Virus record (IMG/VR): IMGVR_UViG_3300030430_000289
Span: 1 to 32,317 of that record
Direction: 5' to 3' (one strand)
Origin: a virus
DNA: 32,317 nt
Shown here: positions 9,123-18,066 of the stretch, piece by piece
How positions within the stretch are numbered: the stretch's first letter is position 1
Layout of the letters: each line of letters opens with the position of its first letter
Notes under the pieces: model-generated
What the model was told of the DNA's origin: nothing
Seen by the model: the letters and a program-made list of their open reading frames with translations, nothing else
The model's database searches: none
Made by a program: the position numbers and the translations under genes

Positions 9123-9377
9123 TTACTTACCCATTGTCATCCATACCGCACCTGCAATAAATGTCAGGACTCCAACGGTAGTCATTTTTACTACGGTTGA
9201 TCTTATAGATCTACGTGTATCTCTCCACGCTTCTATGAGATTACGCATCTCTATTATATCTTTAGCTGCATCATCATCGAGTAGCCCAATAGAACGCAGT
9301 GCTTCTTTAGCACCACGACTAGCTGCATTGTCTAGCATCTCTTCTAGTTCTTCTGGGGAGAGTTTAATTTCACTCAT
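9123..9377 (-). CDS. Small membrane-anchored protein, DUF6127-like
   Basis: The 84-residue protein has a charged N-terminal half (SPEELEEMLDNAASRGAKEA, residues 7-26), a middle block with LLDDDAAKDIIEMRNLIEAWRDT and RRS (about 33-60), and one C-terminal membrane span (about 62-81, MTTVGVLTFIAGAVWMTM). The pattern 'D-I-x-E-x-R-x-L-x-x-A-W-R-D' before a single C-terminal span matches my memory of the DUF6127 family of alphaproteobacterial phages and prophages; that match is from memory. The ATG follows AGG by 5 bases. It lies between the tail-assembly chaperone-like gene and the 971-residue virion protein. It could be a second lysis-related membrane protein (a pinholin or accessory) or a membrane factor for infection. 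Confidence 0.65.
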   Translation of the reverse strand: MSEIKLSPEELEEMLDNAASRGAKEALRSIGLLDDDAAKDIIEMRNLIEAWRDTRRSIRSTVVKMTTVGVLTFIAGAVWMTMGK

Positions 9378-9400
9378 AGTAGCCTGTACCTATATGTGTG

Positions 9401-9688
9401 TCAAGGTTGTGTAGGCCAGTCAGCATCTTCAAGCAAAGGCCAGTTTTCGTGAGTTGGAAGATCCCGTAACGCTGTACGATATGTTGCCCATGAAGTCTTG
9501 GCATCATCTGCTAGTGGACTGTCTGGCATTTGTGTCCAATCAGACGCAGTAAGTAACTCATTACGAATAATTCTATTTTGTTCATTTAGCATTGCTGTTT
9601 TAGCAGCAAGACTTTCTGCCTGTCGTTCTGCATATTCTTCATCAGAAATTTCAACAAGACTATTATTAATTCCTATGTAATGTGGCAT
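9401..9688 (-). CDS. Tail fibre assembly chaperone-like protein (Phage_tail_APC type)
   Basis: The 95-residue protein ends with the block RNELLTASDWTQMPDSPL (about 41-58), then AKTSWATYRTALRDLPTHE and a Trp/Pro-rich tail (ENWPLLEDADWPTQP). The 'R-x-x-LL-x-x-x-DWTQ-x-PD' then 'W-x-x-YR-x-x-LRDLP' pattern is the hallmark of the phage tail assembly chaperone family. Members lie beside tail fibre genes and are thought to help fibre folding or assembly. Its start overlaps the stop of the preceding fibre gene (TAATG) and has a strong GAGGAG site. The neighbourhood agrees with the assignment. Confidence 0.8.
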   Translation of the reverse strand: MPHYIGINNSLVEISDEEYAERQAESLAAKTAMLNEQNRIIRNELLTASDWTQMPDSPLADDAKTSWATYRTALRDLPTHENWPLLEDADWPTQP

Positions 9689-10317
9689 TATCTTCTCCTC
9701 ATTCCATAAATTAATACTGTAACATCTCTTAATTCTTCTCTTAGAGATATGCCACCGTATTCATCGCCATTTGGATTTCTAAAATAAGCGTTTCCATCAC
9801 TGTGCATATTCCAATAACCACCCTGATAACCCATGCTTGTGCGAGTGTAAGCAGTTATATAATAATCGCCTGTGCCTACACTTTGGATTTTGTTGTCTAT
9901 TAGTTCTATTTCAAAAGTTGCATTAAAATTTGAGTTTCTTTGTTGACCATCAAAATATAAATATGAGCTGCTTGATATACTGCTTTGTGAAGCTCTATTT
10001 TGAGTACTGTATCTGCTTTGCCAAGCACCGCCATGACTCCATCTAGTCTGTCCATCAGCTTGTAACAAATGCCAACTTAAATAGTTATTAGCATACCACT
10101 GACAGGATCTAATAATATACTTATGCCTTTCATATTTTGTATGATCTATTCCTGCTGTAATTAAATGTTCATTTATATTACCACTGTTTTGAACTTTTGT
10201 AATAAATTCATATTCGTTTTGAGCTTGGATAATATTGCTTACTTGTGAAGCTGAAACCCCACTCGCTCCACCACCTTCAGCCGCAGAAGCTAATGAATTT
10301 CCTGATGATAATCCCAT
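9688..10317 (-). CDS. Distal tail fibre or receptor-binding protein candidate, 209 aa
   Basis: The 209-residue protein starts with a Gly/Ser/Ala-rich stretch (residues 1-30) and a short helix (SQVSNIIQAQNEYEF). The rest is rich in aromatic residues, Ser, Asn and Gly, alternating in a beta-like way (SSISSSSYLYFDGQQ, TGDYYITAYTRTSMGYQGGYW). It ends RDVTVLIYGMRRR. That composition fits a fibre tip or lectin-like head. No known fold can be named. It has an AGGAG site and is the last of five fibre-type genes, just before the assembly chaperone-like gene. It could instead be a fibre-bound accessory adhesin. Confidence 0.65.
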   Translation of the reverse strand: MGLSSGNSLASAAEGGGASGVSASQVSNIIQAQNEYEFITKVQNSGNINEHLITAGIDHTKYERHKYIIRSCQWYANNYLSWHLLQADGQTRWSHGGAWQSRYSTQNRASQSSISSSSYLYFDGQQRNSNFNATFEIELIDNKIQSVGTGDYYITAYTRTSMGYQGGYWNMHSDGNAYFRNPNGDEYGGISLREELRDVTVLIYGMRRR

Positions 10318-10326
10318 GCTAAACTC

Positions 10327-11685
10327 CTATGTTGTTGACTTGACGCCAAGCAATTGAATGCCAAACGTAGGAGCAGAAAAACTTAATGCAGTTGCTTCGG
10401 CAGAAGATAAAGTTCTAGTTTTCTTCCAATGTCCTCTGTTCGGTTGATTTATCGTTTGTGACCCTACACTCATGCTATTTTGTGTTGCAGCTTTAACTGT
10501 TAAGTCAGCGTTCATTTCTACCATAATGCCGCCACTACTATCTTTAAAATTAAATCCACCATTAATATCATAACCCATGTTTGAGTCTGCTAAATTAGAA
10601 ACATCTTGACCATTTATACCTAAAGCATTAAGCGCACCGCCACTTGCAAAAATGCCGCCACTGCTTCCACTCATTATTTGCTCACCATCTGAACTATGAT
10701 TTTGCACAGAAGCTGAATCAGTGTCTTTAAAAGTTGAGTAATTATTATAAACATTTTGGTATATACTTGTGCCGCTATTAGTATGATAAAAATATAATTT
10801 ATCATTTGTTTCATCTATTGAGACAACAAAGTTTTTAGAACCATCTAAACTAGGTTGTGTAGCCAAATTAAATTTATGCCAATTACCTTTTGCAGAACCT
10901 TCTAATCTTATACCATAAACATTTCCATGATAACTACTGTTAGGATGATACCAAAACCACCCATGTGACGCCCTTGCTCTTGGATAAGATGATTGTGTGG
11001 CTGGGGCATAGCTATTAGTTTTTGAGCCGCTTACAGACATAGCAGAAGCATAATAACTTAGTGGTTGATCAAATAAATCTTGTTCATATAATTGACTACC
11101 GTTTAAAAAATAAGCTTTGTTATTATATATTCCAAAAGGATCATAACTTGTTGAATGAATATTACCCTCATTGCTATTATCTAAACGCCAATACCTAATT
11201 TGTTGAGATGAGTTTCCATCATTAAGTGTAAAAAAAGCATATGGGTTTCCATTAGTATCATTACCCATGTAATAAAGATCAGTTACATTTGTGGGGTCAC
11301 TTACGCCATTTAAGTAATGACCAAAAGGTGTACCATGAGCATTGCCTTTGTTATCTTTATAACTAATATTAAACATACCCTCACTAGAATTAGCCGCCCA
11401 TCTCAATTCTTCTAAAAAAGTTAATGGATAATCTGTAGTCTTAATTTTAAGAGTAGAACTAGGCGGTATAATTAAACTACCAGTTGCATTACTTGTAATT
11501 CCACTAACATTAAAACCATTAAGTTCTAAATGCGTATTTGTTAAAGTAGATGTGTTATTAACGTGCATATCCTTAATAACAAAACTTGTGTTTGCATCTG
11601 TAGTTAAAATTGTATGTTCACCATCGTCAAGCTGCGTAGCTCCTAATGATGTGTTAAGAAAAATACTTTCGAGTGTGTCTGCCAT
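10327..11685 (-). CDS. Tail fibre protein candidate, 452 aa
   Basis: The 452-residue protein is rich in Asn, Ser, Thr, Tyr and Gly, with few charged residues and no long helix, as expected for a beta-structured fibre or receptor-binding domain. The N-terminal part (about 1-80) is a small beta-rich module (LDDGEHTILTTDANTSFVI). The middle (about 120-330) alternates short strands ending in tyrosine or phenylalanine (DLYYMGNDTNG, YWRLDNSNEG, IYNNKAYFLNGSQLYEQ), which suggests a propeller- or kelch-like body, though the repeats are weak. Its DNA is visibly more A/T-rich than the capsid genes, a sign of exchange among fibres. It has an AGGAGA ribosome site. Confidence 0.65.
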   Translation of the reverse strand: MADTLESIFLNTSLGATQLDDGEHTILTTDANTSFVIKDMHVNNTSTLTNTHLELNGFNVSGITSNATGSLIIPPSSTLKIKTTDYPLTFLEELRWAANSSEGMFNISYKDNKGNAHGTPFGHYLNGVSDPTNVTDLYYMGNDTNGNPYAFFTLNDGNSSQQIRYWRLDNSNEGNIHSTSYDPFGIYNNKAYFLNGSQLYEQDLFDQPLSYYASAMSVSGSKTNSYAPATQSSYPRARASHGWFWYHPNSSYHGNVYGIRLEGSAKGNWHKFNLATQPSLDGSKNFVVSIDETNDKLYFYHTNSGTSIYQNVYNNYSTFKDTDSASVQNHSSDGEQIMSGSSGGIFASGGALNALGINGQDVSNLADSNMGYDINGGFNFKDSSGGIMVEMNADLTVKAATQNSMSVGSQTINQPNRGHWKKTRTLSSAEATALSFSAPTFGIQLLGVKSTT

Positions 11686-11695
11686 TTCTTATCTC

Positions 11696-12214
11696 CTATT
11701 CAAACGCCAGTGTTGAGGCGAAAGAAAATGCGCTTACGCCAGTAAGGTTAGAACCATTTATTGCAGGAAGGTTTCCGCTAGAGTCTAGTTTTACTAATTG
11801 ATCTCCTGATGTACCTATTCCAGACACAGATACACCTCCTATAGATAGTGTAGGTATAGTAGCTGTTCCTGTAAATGTAGGATTAGCTGTTGGTGCTTTT
11901 GTGTCTAGCTGAGTTTGTACAGAAGAGTTTATACCTGCTACGTTATTTAACTCTGTGGTACTAGCTGTCAAACCTGTTAGTTTATTTATCTCTGTTGTAC
12001 TAGCAGTTACACCATCTAATTTGTTTAACTCTGCAGTGTTAGCTGTAATACCTGCTAACGTGTTCAACTCTGCTGTATTTGCAGTTACACCGTCTAATTT
12101 ATTTAGCTCTGCAGATGTAGCAGTAACGCCATCTACTTCAGTAGTGCTTATGACACCATCTTGAAGCAGGTTTCCCTGCGACATTAAACTTGCTAGATCT
12201 CTTGCTCTTGACAT
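11696..12214 (-). CDS. Short repeat-type tail fibre protein, 172 aa
   Basis: The 172-residue protein opens with MSRARDLASLMSQGNLL, a start I know from other marine phage fibre proteins. Five 13-residue repeats (AELNKLDGVTANT type) follow at residues 35-99. After them come a hinge (SSVQTQLDTKAP), a beta-type segment (TANPTFTGTATIPTLSIGG) and a C-terminal Gly/Ser/Asn-rich part (LDSSGNLPAINGSNLTGV). Such 'ELN-x-L-x-GVTA' repeats build trimeric fibre shafts. The ATG has an AGGAG site. It lies between the giant propeller fibre and the 452-residue fibre, so it may be a linking shaft or one of several alternative fibres. Confidence 0.75.
   Translation of the reverse strand: MSRARDLASLMSQGNLLQDGVISTTEVDGVTATSAELNKLDGVTANTAELNTLAGITANTAELNKLDGVTASTTEINKLTGLTASTTELNNVAGINSSVQTQLDTKAPTANPTFTGTATIPTLSIGGVSVSGIGTSGDQLVKLDSSGNLPAINGSNLTGVSAFSFASTLAFE
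11918..12112 (-). repeat. Five tandem 39-bp repeats coding 13-residue fibre units
   Basis: The repeats code for AELNKLDGVTANT, AELNTLAGITANT, AELNKLDGVTAST, TEINKLTGLTAST and TELNNVAGINSSV, in frame with no gap. The first and third units are most alike. A shorter, diverged unit (TEVDGVTATS) lies just before the first. Tandem in-frame repeats like these can gain or lose units by recombination and so change fibre length. Confidence 0.85.
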
Positions 12215-12223
12215 TTGTTTCTC

Positions 12224-15200
12224 CTAAACAACTCTTATTTTTAAATTCTGTGCAGCTAGACTTTTGATCTGTACTTTATTGGCGGCAGGGTGAAAGAAGT
12301 CATAGTCAGTACCCAATACCGCACCTTCATTTAATGCAGCCGCATCGTAGTTAAGTGTTACACCATCACTAGTTGGCAGTGTAGCTGCAGCCGTGTCCAT
12401 ACGCAGCGCAATCATCAGGTCTAGGCTTGTGCCAGTTGGGAAATGGTTAGCATCTGGAATAGCATCTAGTTGGGTCTTATCCATGCGGTTAAACGCTTGT
12501 GCGCCTAGTGCTTGTTGTAAGGTGTAGAGTTCATCGTTTGTTGAACCGTTAACCCATGTTGTACCTGTGCCGTATGCTGAAGATGTAGTAGAGAACTCAT
12601 AGATTTTATTACCGCTTCTAGACCATACTAAAAGTCTTGTTCCATTATCAATAAATGTCATTCCCTCAAAATTATAATCATTAGAATTCTGATAAGATAA
12701 TTTGTTGTTACTGTAAGTAGCGGTACTTACATCCCATGCAGTTGACAGATTATATTCGTATACCCCACCCCAAGGAGCAGCAGTATTGCCGTTTACATCA
12801 TCACTAATAAACATTTTAGTACCAGTAGGATTAAAAAGTACGGCTCTTGGTACTGTTGCTTGAGGTGTTACAGTAAAGCTTTGATTTGCATAAGAAGCTG
12901 TACTTAAATCCCATGCTGTAGATAAATTGTATCTATAAACTGTTTCTGAAGAATACCCTATTATGTAAAAAGCAGTACCATCTGGTTTAAAAGTTAAATG
13001 CGTAACAGTACTTTCTTGTGCAGATATGCTTACATTTACACTGTTATAAGAAGCAGTTGATACATCCCATGCCGTAGATAAATTGTATTCATGAACTTGG
13101 TCATTACCATAACCTGCCATGTATAATTTTGTACCATCTGGTTTAAAATGTATTCCTGACGGACCAATGTCTTGTCCTGCCATACTAAAACTTTTGTTAT
13201 CATATGACATTGTGGTTATGTCATTAGCTGTAGTTAAAGAATATTGATAAATAGTTTGATTTGTAGTGCCAACAAAATACAATTTAGTTCCATCAGGCTT
13301 TACTTGAATGTCTTGTCCACTACTTTCAACACTTCCGTAATCTGCCGAAACAACACTATTATATGACCCACTAGCCATACTATAACCTGCTGTTGTACCT
13401 GCATCATTATTATACTGCCATGTACCACTGTTATTCCTGACAATTGGACGAACACCATCAGTACCTTTAGCAACAGACCAAGTTGTTCTACCGTCATTAC
13501 TGACTGCGTAGTGTACTGTGCCTGTACCTGCGCTTTGTGCGGCTGTCATGCTGTTGATGTCTATAAATGATGAACTGTCTATTTGACCGCCAGCGTTGGT
13601 TACGGCTACATGGTATTGGGCTGTTGGTTGTGTAAAAGAGCCAATGTTCCACTGTGATATTTCATTGTTATACATAGTGTATATTCTTGTTTCATCAGGC
13701 TTAATAAAAAAACCTTCAACAGCGTTGGTGTTTACCGTAACACTAAAACTTGTATCATGAGTAAAACCACTACTTAGTTCAAAAGGTGTACTTAAGTTAA
13801 ATTTATAAAATCCACTATTGTTACCTGAGAGATACATAGCAGTACCGTCTGGATTAAATGCAATATCAAAAGGATAATTATTTACAGAATTTACTGAAGT
13901 AAGGGCATCAAAACTGATATTGACTATATCTTGTGTAGCAGTAAAATTCCATCTTACTACTGTATCTGTATTTCTATCAACAGTATAAATTTTTGTACCA
14001 TCAGGTGTAACAAATATACCATTGAAGCCACCGTTGACCCTATTAGAAGCGTATACATTTTTGCTTCCACTATAAGAAGCGGTAGACAAATCCCAAGCAG
14101 TGCTTAAATTCCATTGATAAATATAATCGCTATCTTGCCCAGCGAGATACATTTTTGTGCCGCTAGGATTGAAAGCAACGTCTATCATATTTCCATCATA
14201 ACCACTAGTAGTAATAGACTGACCTGAAGTTGCTGTTGTGTTTAATGTAGACAAATCCCAAGGTGTACCAAAATCATACCGCTTAACTCTATCGTCTTGC
14301 GTTGATACAGTATAAAGATACAAACCATTTGGATCTATAGTAAACCCTTGGTCACCACCTGCGCTGGTGCTTCCTAAAGTAACTTTATGTGTATGACCAT
14401 CTGTAGTGTCTAGTAATGTATAGTTACCTGATGATGCTTTTCCAGATATAGTAATACCACTAACATCACCTGCCGACTTTAGCCCAAACATCTGCCAAGA
14501 CCCTGCGGCTATCGTAGAGTTATCTGTAAATGCAGAGCCGCCTGTTGTATCAAATGCACCACCAGTAGACGTTAAGATTACATCACCGCCATTGCCGACT
14601 ATGCGTTTGCCTACGTCTGTACCAGCAAATGAGCCAGAGCCTAGAGTTACAACATTTGTTTGACCAAAATTATATTCATATGCATCATCGGTTGCATTGA
14701 CTATAAATATTTCTGAATTGTCAGGTCTTATCGTTAAACCTTGATTATTAGTTGATTGTGTTGATGTTGTAAAATCTCTATTTGGCGTAGACATTGTACT
14801 TGTATCATAAGCAGTTGAGCAATTGTATTCAGTAATTTTTGTTGCTGTTACTATGTAAATAACAGTTCCATCACTATTAAAGACAATGTCTTTTGGTGTA
14901 GCTAAAACATTTGCATTTCTTACATGGGAAACTGTAGATAAATCCCATGCAGTTGATAATGACCATTCTCCAATATGGTTGTTAGTGTAATCTGTTATGA
15001 ACATTTTTGTGCCATCAGGTTTAAAAAATATACCTTGAGAGCCAGTTCCATGTTGTGAGCTAATATTATTACTGCTGTCGTAAGAAGCATAAGCTAAATC
15101 CCAAGGGTAACTAGAATTTATAGTATACTTAAAAACAGAGAGAGTGTTACCAACTATGTAAAACTCAGTTCCATCAGGTTTAAAATATAGACCTCTTGCG

Positions 15201-15742
15201 TTAGATAACTGACTAGCATGACTAAATGCTCTAGTATATGAAATTGTACTTAAATCCCAAGCAGTGCTTAAGCTGTGTTCATATACAGAACCACCACTAC
15301 CAGAGGTAAAAACTTTTGTTCCATCAGACTTAAAAGCTATAGCCTGTGTATCATTTCCAGTTACATGACCTGTTTTACTTGCATAGGTAAGGCTTGTGAC
15401 TTGTGAATCAAAACCACTGCTAGGCGTAAGCGTCACATTCGCAGCCGTATTGTGGAAGTCATAATTACTTGCCGTAGAGTTTACATCCCAGTTACCCTTC
15501 GTTGATATACCTGACTGCGGTACTTCTTTGGTGACTGAGACTACTGGTCCTACAGTTACATTAGAGCTAAGAGTAATGTTAGCCGTTTCGTTTTGAGCAA
15601 AAGTCTTTGTAAGTGTACCTTTAGTCGGATCAGTATTAAGCGCAGAGTTAAATGCGGTAACTGTTCCACTGTCTATACTTGCTATGTTTTTTAGCTGTCG
15701 GCTGTTATCTACAACTTCTATGCCGCCTACTTTTATCGCCAT
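12224..15742 (-). CDS. Giant tail fibre with three five-repeat propeller-like modules, 1172 aa
   Basis: Residues 1-125 form a fibre N-terminal region. Then come 15 copies of a 'F-x-PDGTK-x-Y-x-x-G' strand motif, usually followed by 'Y-x-LSTAWDLSTASY'. They fall in three groups of five, at about residues 135-360, 470-705 and 815-1055. The first spacer (about 362-470) begins VVTLGSGSFAGTDVGKRI and the second (about 707-815) begins QPTAQYHVAVTNAGGQ; both are beta-rich segments of a sort found in marine phage tail proteins. Residues about 1060-1172 are a separate domain (ELYTLQQALGAQAFNRMDK, ending LKIRVV). The blade motif resembles beta-propeller repeats, so carbohydrate or receptor binding is likely but inferred. 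There is an AAGGA site before the ATG. Confidence 0.8.
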   Translation of the reverse strand: MAIKVGGIEVVDNSRQLKNIASIDSGTVTAFNSALNTDPTKGTLTKTFAQNETANITLSSNVTVGPVVSVTKEVPQSGISTKGNWDVNSTASNYDFHNTAANVTLTPSSGFDSQVTSLTYASKTGHVTGNDTQAIAFKSDGTKVFTSGSGGSVYEHSLSTAWDLSTISYTRAFSHASQLSNARGLYFKPDGTEFYIVGNTLSVFKYTINSSYPWDLAYASYDSSNNISSQHGTGSQGIFFKPDGTKMFITDYTNNHIGEWSLSTAWDLSTVSHVRNANVLATPKDIVFNSDGTVIYIVTATKITEYNCSTAYDTSTMSTPNRDFTTSTQSTNNQGLTIRPDNSEIFIVNATDDAYEYNFGQTNVVTLGSGSFAGTDVGKRIVGNGGDVILTSTGGAFDTTGGSAFTDNSTIAAGSWQMFGLKSAGDVSGITISGKASSGNYTLLDTTDGHTHKVTLGSTSAGGDQGFTIDPNGLYLYTVSTQDDRVKRYDFGTPWDLSTLNTTATSGQSITTSGYDGNMIDVAFNPSGTKMYLAGQDSDYIYQWNLSTAWDLSTASYSGSKNVYASNRVNGGFNGIFVTPDGTKIYTVDRNTDTVVRWNFTATQDIVNISFDALTSVNSVNNYPFDIAFNPDGTAMYLSGNNSGFYKFNLSTPFELSSGFTHDTSFSVTVNTNAVEGFFIKPDETRIYTMYNNEISQWNIGSFTQPTAQYHVAVTNAGGQIDSSSFIDINSMTAAQSAGTGTVHYAVSNDGRTTWSVAKGTDGVRPIVRNNSGTWQYNNDAGTTAGYSMASGSYNSVVSADYGSVESSGQDIQVKPDGTKLYFVGTTNQTIYQYSLTTANDITTMSYDNKSFSMAGQDIGPSGIHFKPDGTKLYMAGYGNDQVHEYNLSTAWDVSTASYNSVNVSISAQESTVTHLTFKPDGTAFYIIGYSSETVYRYNLSTAWDLSTASYANQSFTVTPQATVPRAVLFNPTGTKMFISDDVNGNTAAPWGGVYEYNLSTAWDVSTATYSNNKLSYQNSNDYNFEGMTFIDNGTRLLVWSRSGNKIYEFSTTSSAYGTGTTWVNGSTNDELYTLQQALGAQAFNRMDKTQLDAIPDANHFPTGTSLDLMIALRMDTAAATLPTSDGVTLNYDAAALNEGAVLGTDYDFFHPAANKVQIKSLAAQNLKIRVV

Positions 15743-15755
15743 CTTCGTATCCTTA

Positions 15756-18065
15756 CTAGGTGATTGTTGCGTTAGCGTTTACTGAGCCAACAACGTCTAA
15801 ATTGCCGTTAGCATCTAGTTTCATTTTATTAACACCTCCAGTAGCAAAATACAATGATCCACCACTTTCAGTTACTGTCCAGTTACTCCCAAGCATTACA
15901 CCACCAGAGCTATTTTCGTTGACTAATTTTACCCAGTTACCTGCGTGAGCAAAATAGCCTTTTCCTGTGCCGTGTACGTGTGCAAACATTCCGTGATATG
16001 TTGTAGCTGACGGAAGGTCCGACTCTTGAGAATACACATTTGAGTACGTAATTTTGTTACTACCAAAATCGTAGTCACCTGAAGTCTCTGGACTAACTAG
16101 CTGTACCCAATTTCCTGCATGTGCAAAGTACGCTTTTCCTGTACCATGTACGTGTGCGAACATTCCATGATACGTTGAAGCAGACGGTAAATCGTTTAAG
16201 TTGTTGTACATATTGGAGTAAGTTATTTTGTTACTTCCAAAATCTACATCTCCTGTAAACGTAGCACCACTTAGCTGTGCATATCTTGCATCAGATTGTG
16301 TTTGCGTATACATATTTCCTAGAGTAAAAGTACCATACGCAACGATAGAAATAACATCATTTGTTGTGGCAGCAGTGCCTAGTACTATTGTTGTACCGTT
16401 TGAAGCCGTAAAATCTGATGGTGCTAACTTGATACCGTTCATATAGACATCTACAAAACCAGGATCGTAAGTAGCAGGGAAAGTTGTAGTAGAGCCGTTA
16501 TAAGAACCAGATGAAGTTCCAACAACATAGTCTTGTCTGTCAGATGTACCATTTACAGAAGAACCTGCAGCTTGCCATGCTCCACCTGTAGAATATACAT
16601 AAAGAATGTTTACTGATGTATTAAAATAGAGAGCACCTGCAACTAGGGCGTCACCGTCATTGTCTACTGTGGGAGCCGAAGACTTAGGACCAAGGTATCT
16701 ATCATCAAAGTCATCAAAAGAAGCTGCTGCAGATGTAGCACTTGATGCTGCAGAGGTTGCACTCGATGCTGCAGCAGTTGCAGAGTTAGCTGCATTTGTT
16801 TCGCTAGTTGCGGCAGCAGCAGCAGAGGCTTGTGCCTGAGCAGCAGATGTAGAAGCATTTTGGCTACTACCAAATAAACCGTCTACGTAGGTTTTGTTTG
16901 TAAGGTCAGGTCCATTTGAAGGTGTATAAGTAGTAGTAATCTTTGCACTACCCATATCTATAGCACCTGTCATAGTGCCGCCAGATAGTGTTAAAAATGT
17001 AGAGTCAGCATAATTTTTTGTAGCAGCGTCTTGTGCAGCAGTAGGATTACCTAAGCCTGTAATTTTATTTGTAGCCATAGCTATAGCACCAGACATTGTA
17101 CCACCCGATAGTGGTAGCTTGGTAGCTATACTGTTAGTAATCGTAGTGGAAAAGTTTGCATCATCATTGATGGCTGCAGCTAGTTCATTAAGAGTATCTA
17201 GTGTGCCTGGCGCTGATGCAACAAGTGCGGCTACCTCTGTATCAACATAATTTTTGGTGGCAGCATCTTGTGCATTACTAGGGTCTGTAACATTAGCAAT
17301 TGTTGTACCTGTAACATCTAGTGTGCCGTTGACAGTTACATTGTTGAATGTAGATAGACCAGAATTTGCAGTTACATTACCTGTCACATCTCCTGTTAGA
17401 TCACCACTAACGTTACCTGTTACATTACCTGTAACCTGTCCTGTTAAAGCTCCTGTAAAACCTGATGAGGCTGTAACTGTTGTAGCGGCTACAGATGAGG
17501 GATTATTTGCACCAATGACAGTACCATCCACTGCACCGCCATTAATATCAACACTTGCCAAAGTGGATTGTCCAGATGACGATATAGTTGTAAAGCTACC
17601 TGCATTAGCACTAGAAGCACCAATACTTGTACCATCTATAGTACCTCCATTGACATCAATATTAGAAAAGGTAGCAGTACCTGTTATAGATACAGAGTCA
17701 AAGTATCCTACACCGTCTATGTATATATCTTTGAACTTTAATGAAGATGTACCAATGTCTATATCATCGTCAGTTACAGGAACAATAGCACCGTCTTGAA
17801 TACGTAATTGCTCTACTGCAGCACCACCTACCTCACTGAAAAATCCTATACGATTATTAGTAGTATCGATTACAACTTTATTTAATGCGTCTGTGTCAGC
17901 GATAAGGGGAACAAAAGCACCCTCTGTAGAACTACCATCATGCCTGTGACCACCTGATAAAGCAAAAGCATCTCGTATTGCGTTATACTCTGCGTTTACT
18001 GGGGCAGCTTTGATAACCGCATTTGCGATAATGTCAGCTACTGATTGTCTTGTATAACCTGCCAT
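15756..18065 (-). CDS. Tail fibre protein (virion-proximal type), 769 aa
   Basis: The 769-residue protein begins with a helical segment (SVADIIANAVIKAAPVNAEY) and GGHRHDGSSTEGAF, typical of fibre N-termini in marine podoviruses. Further on are a 'DDIDIGTSSLKFKDIYIDG' unit (about 96-114), several G-N-V-T-G-x-L-T-G repeats (about 205-235), three repeated 'ATKNY(V/A)D' or 'TNKTYVD' shaft units (about 267-400), and an Ala/Ser-rich coiled part (about 400-450). A 'VDVYMNGIKLAPSDFTASNG' domain follows at about 535-555, then two copies of a 58-residue module (see repeat entry) and a short C-terminal region. It is the first fibre gene after the nozzle-like gene, so it probably attaches to the tail; the other fibre genes may attach to it or be alternatives. 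Confidence 0.85.
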   Translation of the reverse strand: MAGYTRQSVADIIANAVIKAAPVNAEYNAIRDAFALSGGHRHDGSSTEGAFVPLIADTDALNKVVIDTTNNRIGFFSEVGGAAVEQLRIQDGAIVPVTDDDIDIGTSSLKFKDIYIDGVGYFDSVSITGTATFSNIDVNGGTIDGTSIGASSANAGSFTTISSSGQSTLASVDINGGAVDGTVIGANNPSSVAATTVTASSGFTGALTGQVTGNVTGNVSGDLTGDVTGNVTANSGLSTFNNVTVNGTLDVTGTTIANVTDPSNAQDAATKNYVDTEVAALVASAPGTLDTLNELAAAINDDANFSTTITNSIATKLPLSGGTMSGAIAMATNKITGLGNPTAAQDAATKNYADSTFLTLSGGTMTGAIDMGSAKITTTYTPSNGPDLTNKTYVDGLFGSSQNASTSAAQAQASAAAAATSETNAANSATAAASSATSAASSATSAAASFDDFDDRYLGPKSSAPTVDNDGDALVAGALYFNTSVNILYVYSTGGAWQAAGSSVNGTSDRQDYVVGTSSGSYNGSTTTFPATYDPGFVDVYMNGIKLAPSDFTASNGTTIVLGTAATTNDVISIVAYGTFTLGNMYTQTQSDARYAQLSGATFTGDVDFGSNKITYSNMYNNLNDLPSASTYHGMFAHVHGTGKAYFAHAGNWVQLVSPETSGDYDFGSNKITYSNVYSQESDLPSATTYHGMFAHVHGTGKGYFAHAGNWVKLVNENSSGGVMLGSNWTVTESGGSLYFATGGVNKMKLDANGNLDVVGSVNANATIT
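15897..16244 (-). repeat. Tandem duplication of a 58-residue fibre module (2 x 174 bp)
   Basis: Residues from DFGSNKITYSNMYNN to the next DFGSNKITYSNVYSQ span 58 codons, and the second copy continues to NENSSGGV. The shared core is YHGMFAHVHGTGK followed by YFAHAGNWV. The two copies differ mainly in the NNLN/QESD segment and at the end, so the duplication is neither brand new nor ancient. This histidine-rich module is known to me from fibre and structural proteins of other marine phages. Confidence 0.9.
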
Positions 18066-18066
18066 A

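Noticed and set aside
9376-9404. TTGACA-17-TACTAT on the minus strand
   Set aside because: The -10-like box includes the start codon of the 84-residue gene, so a transcript would begin inside it; probably chance.
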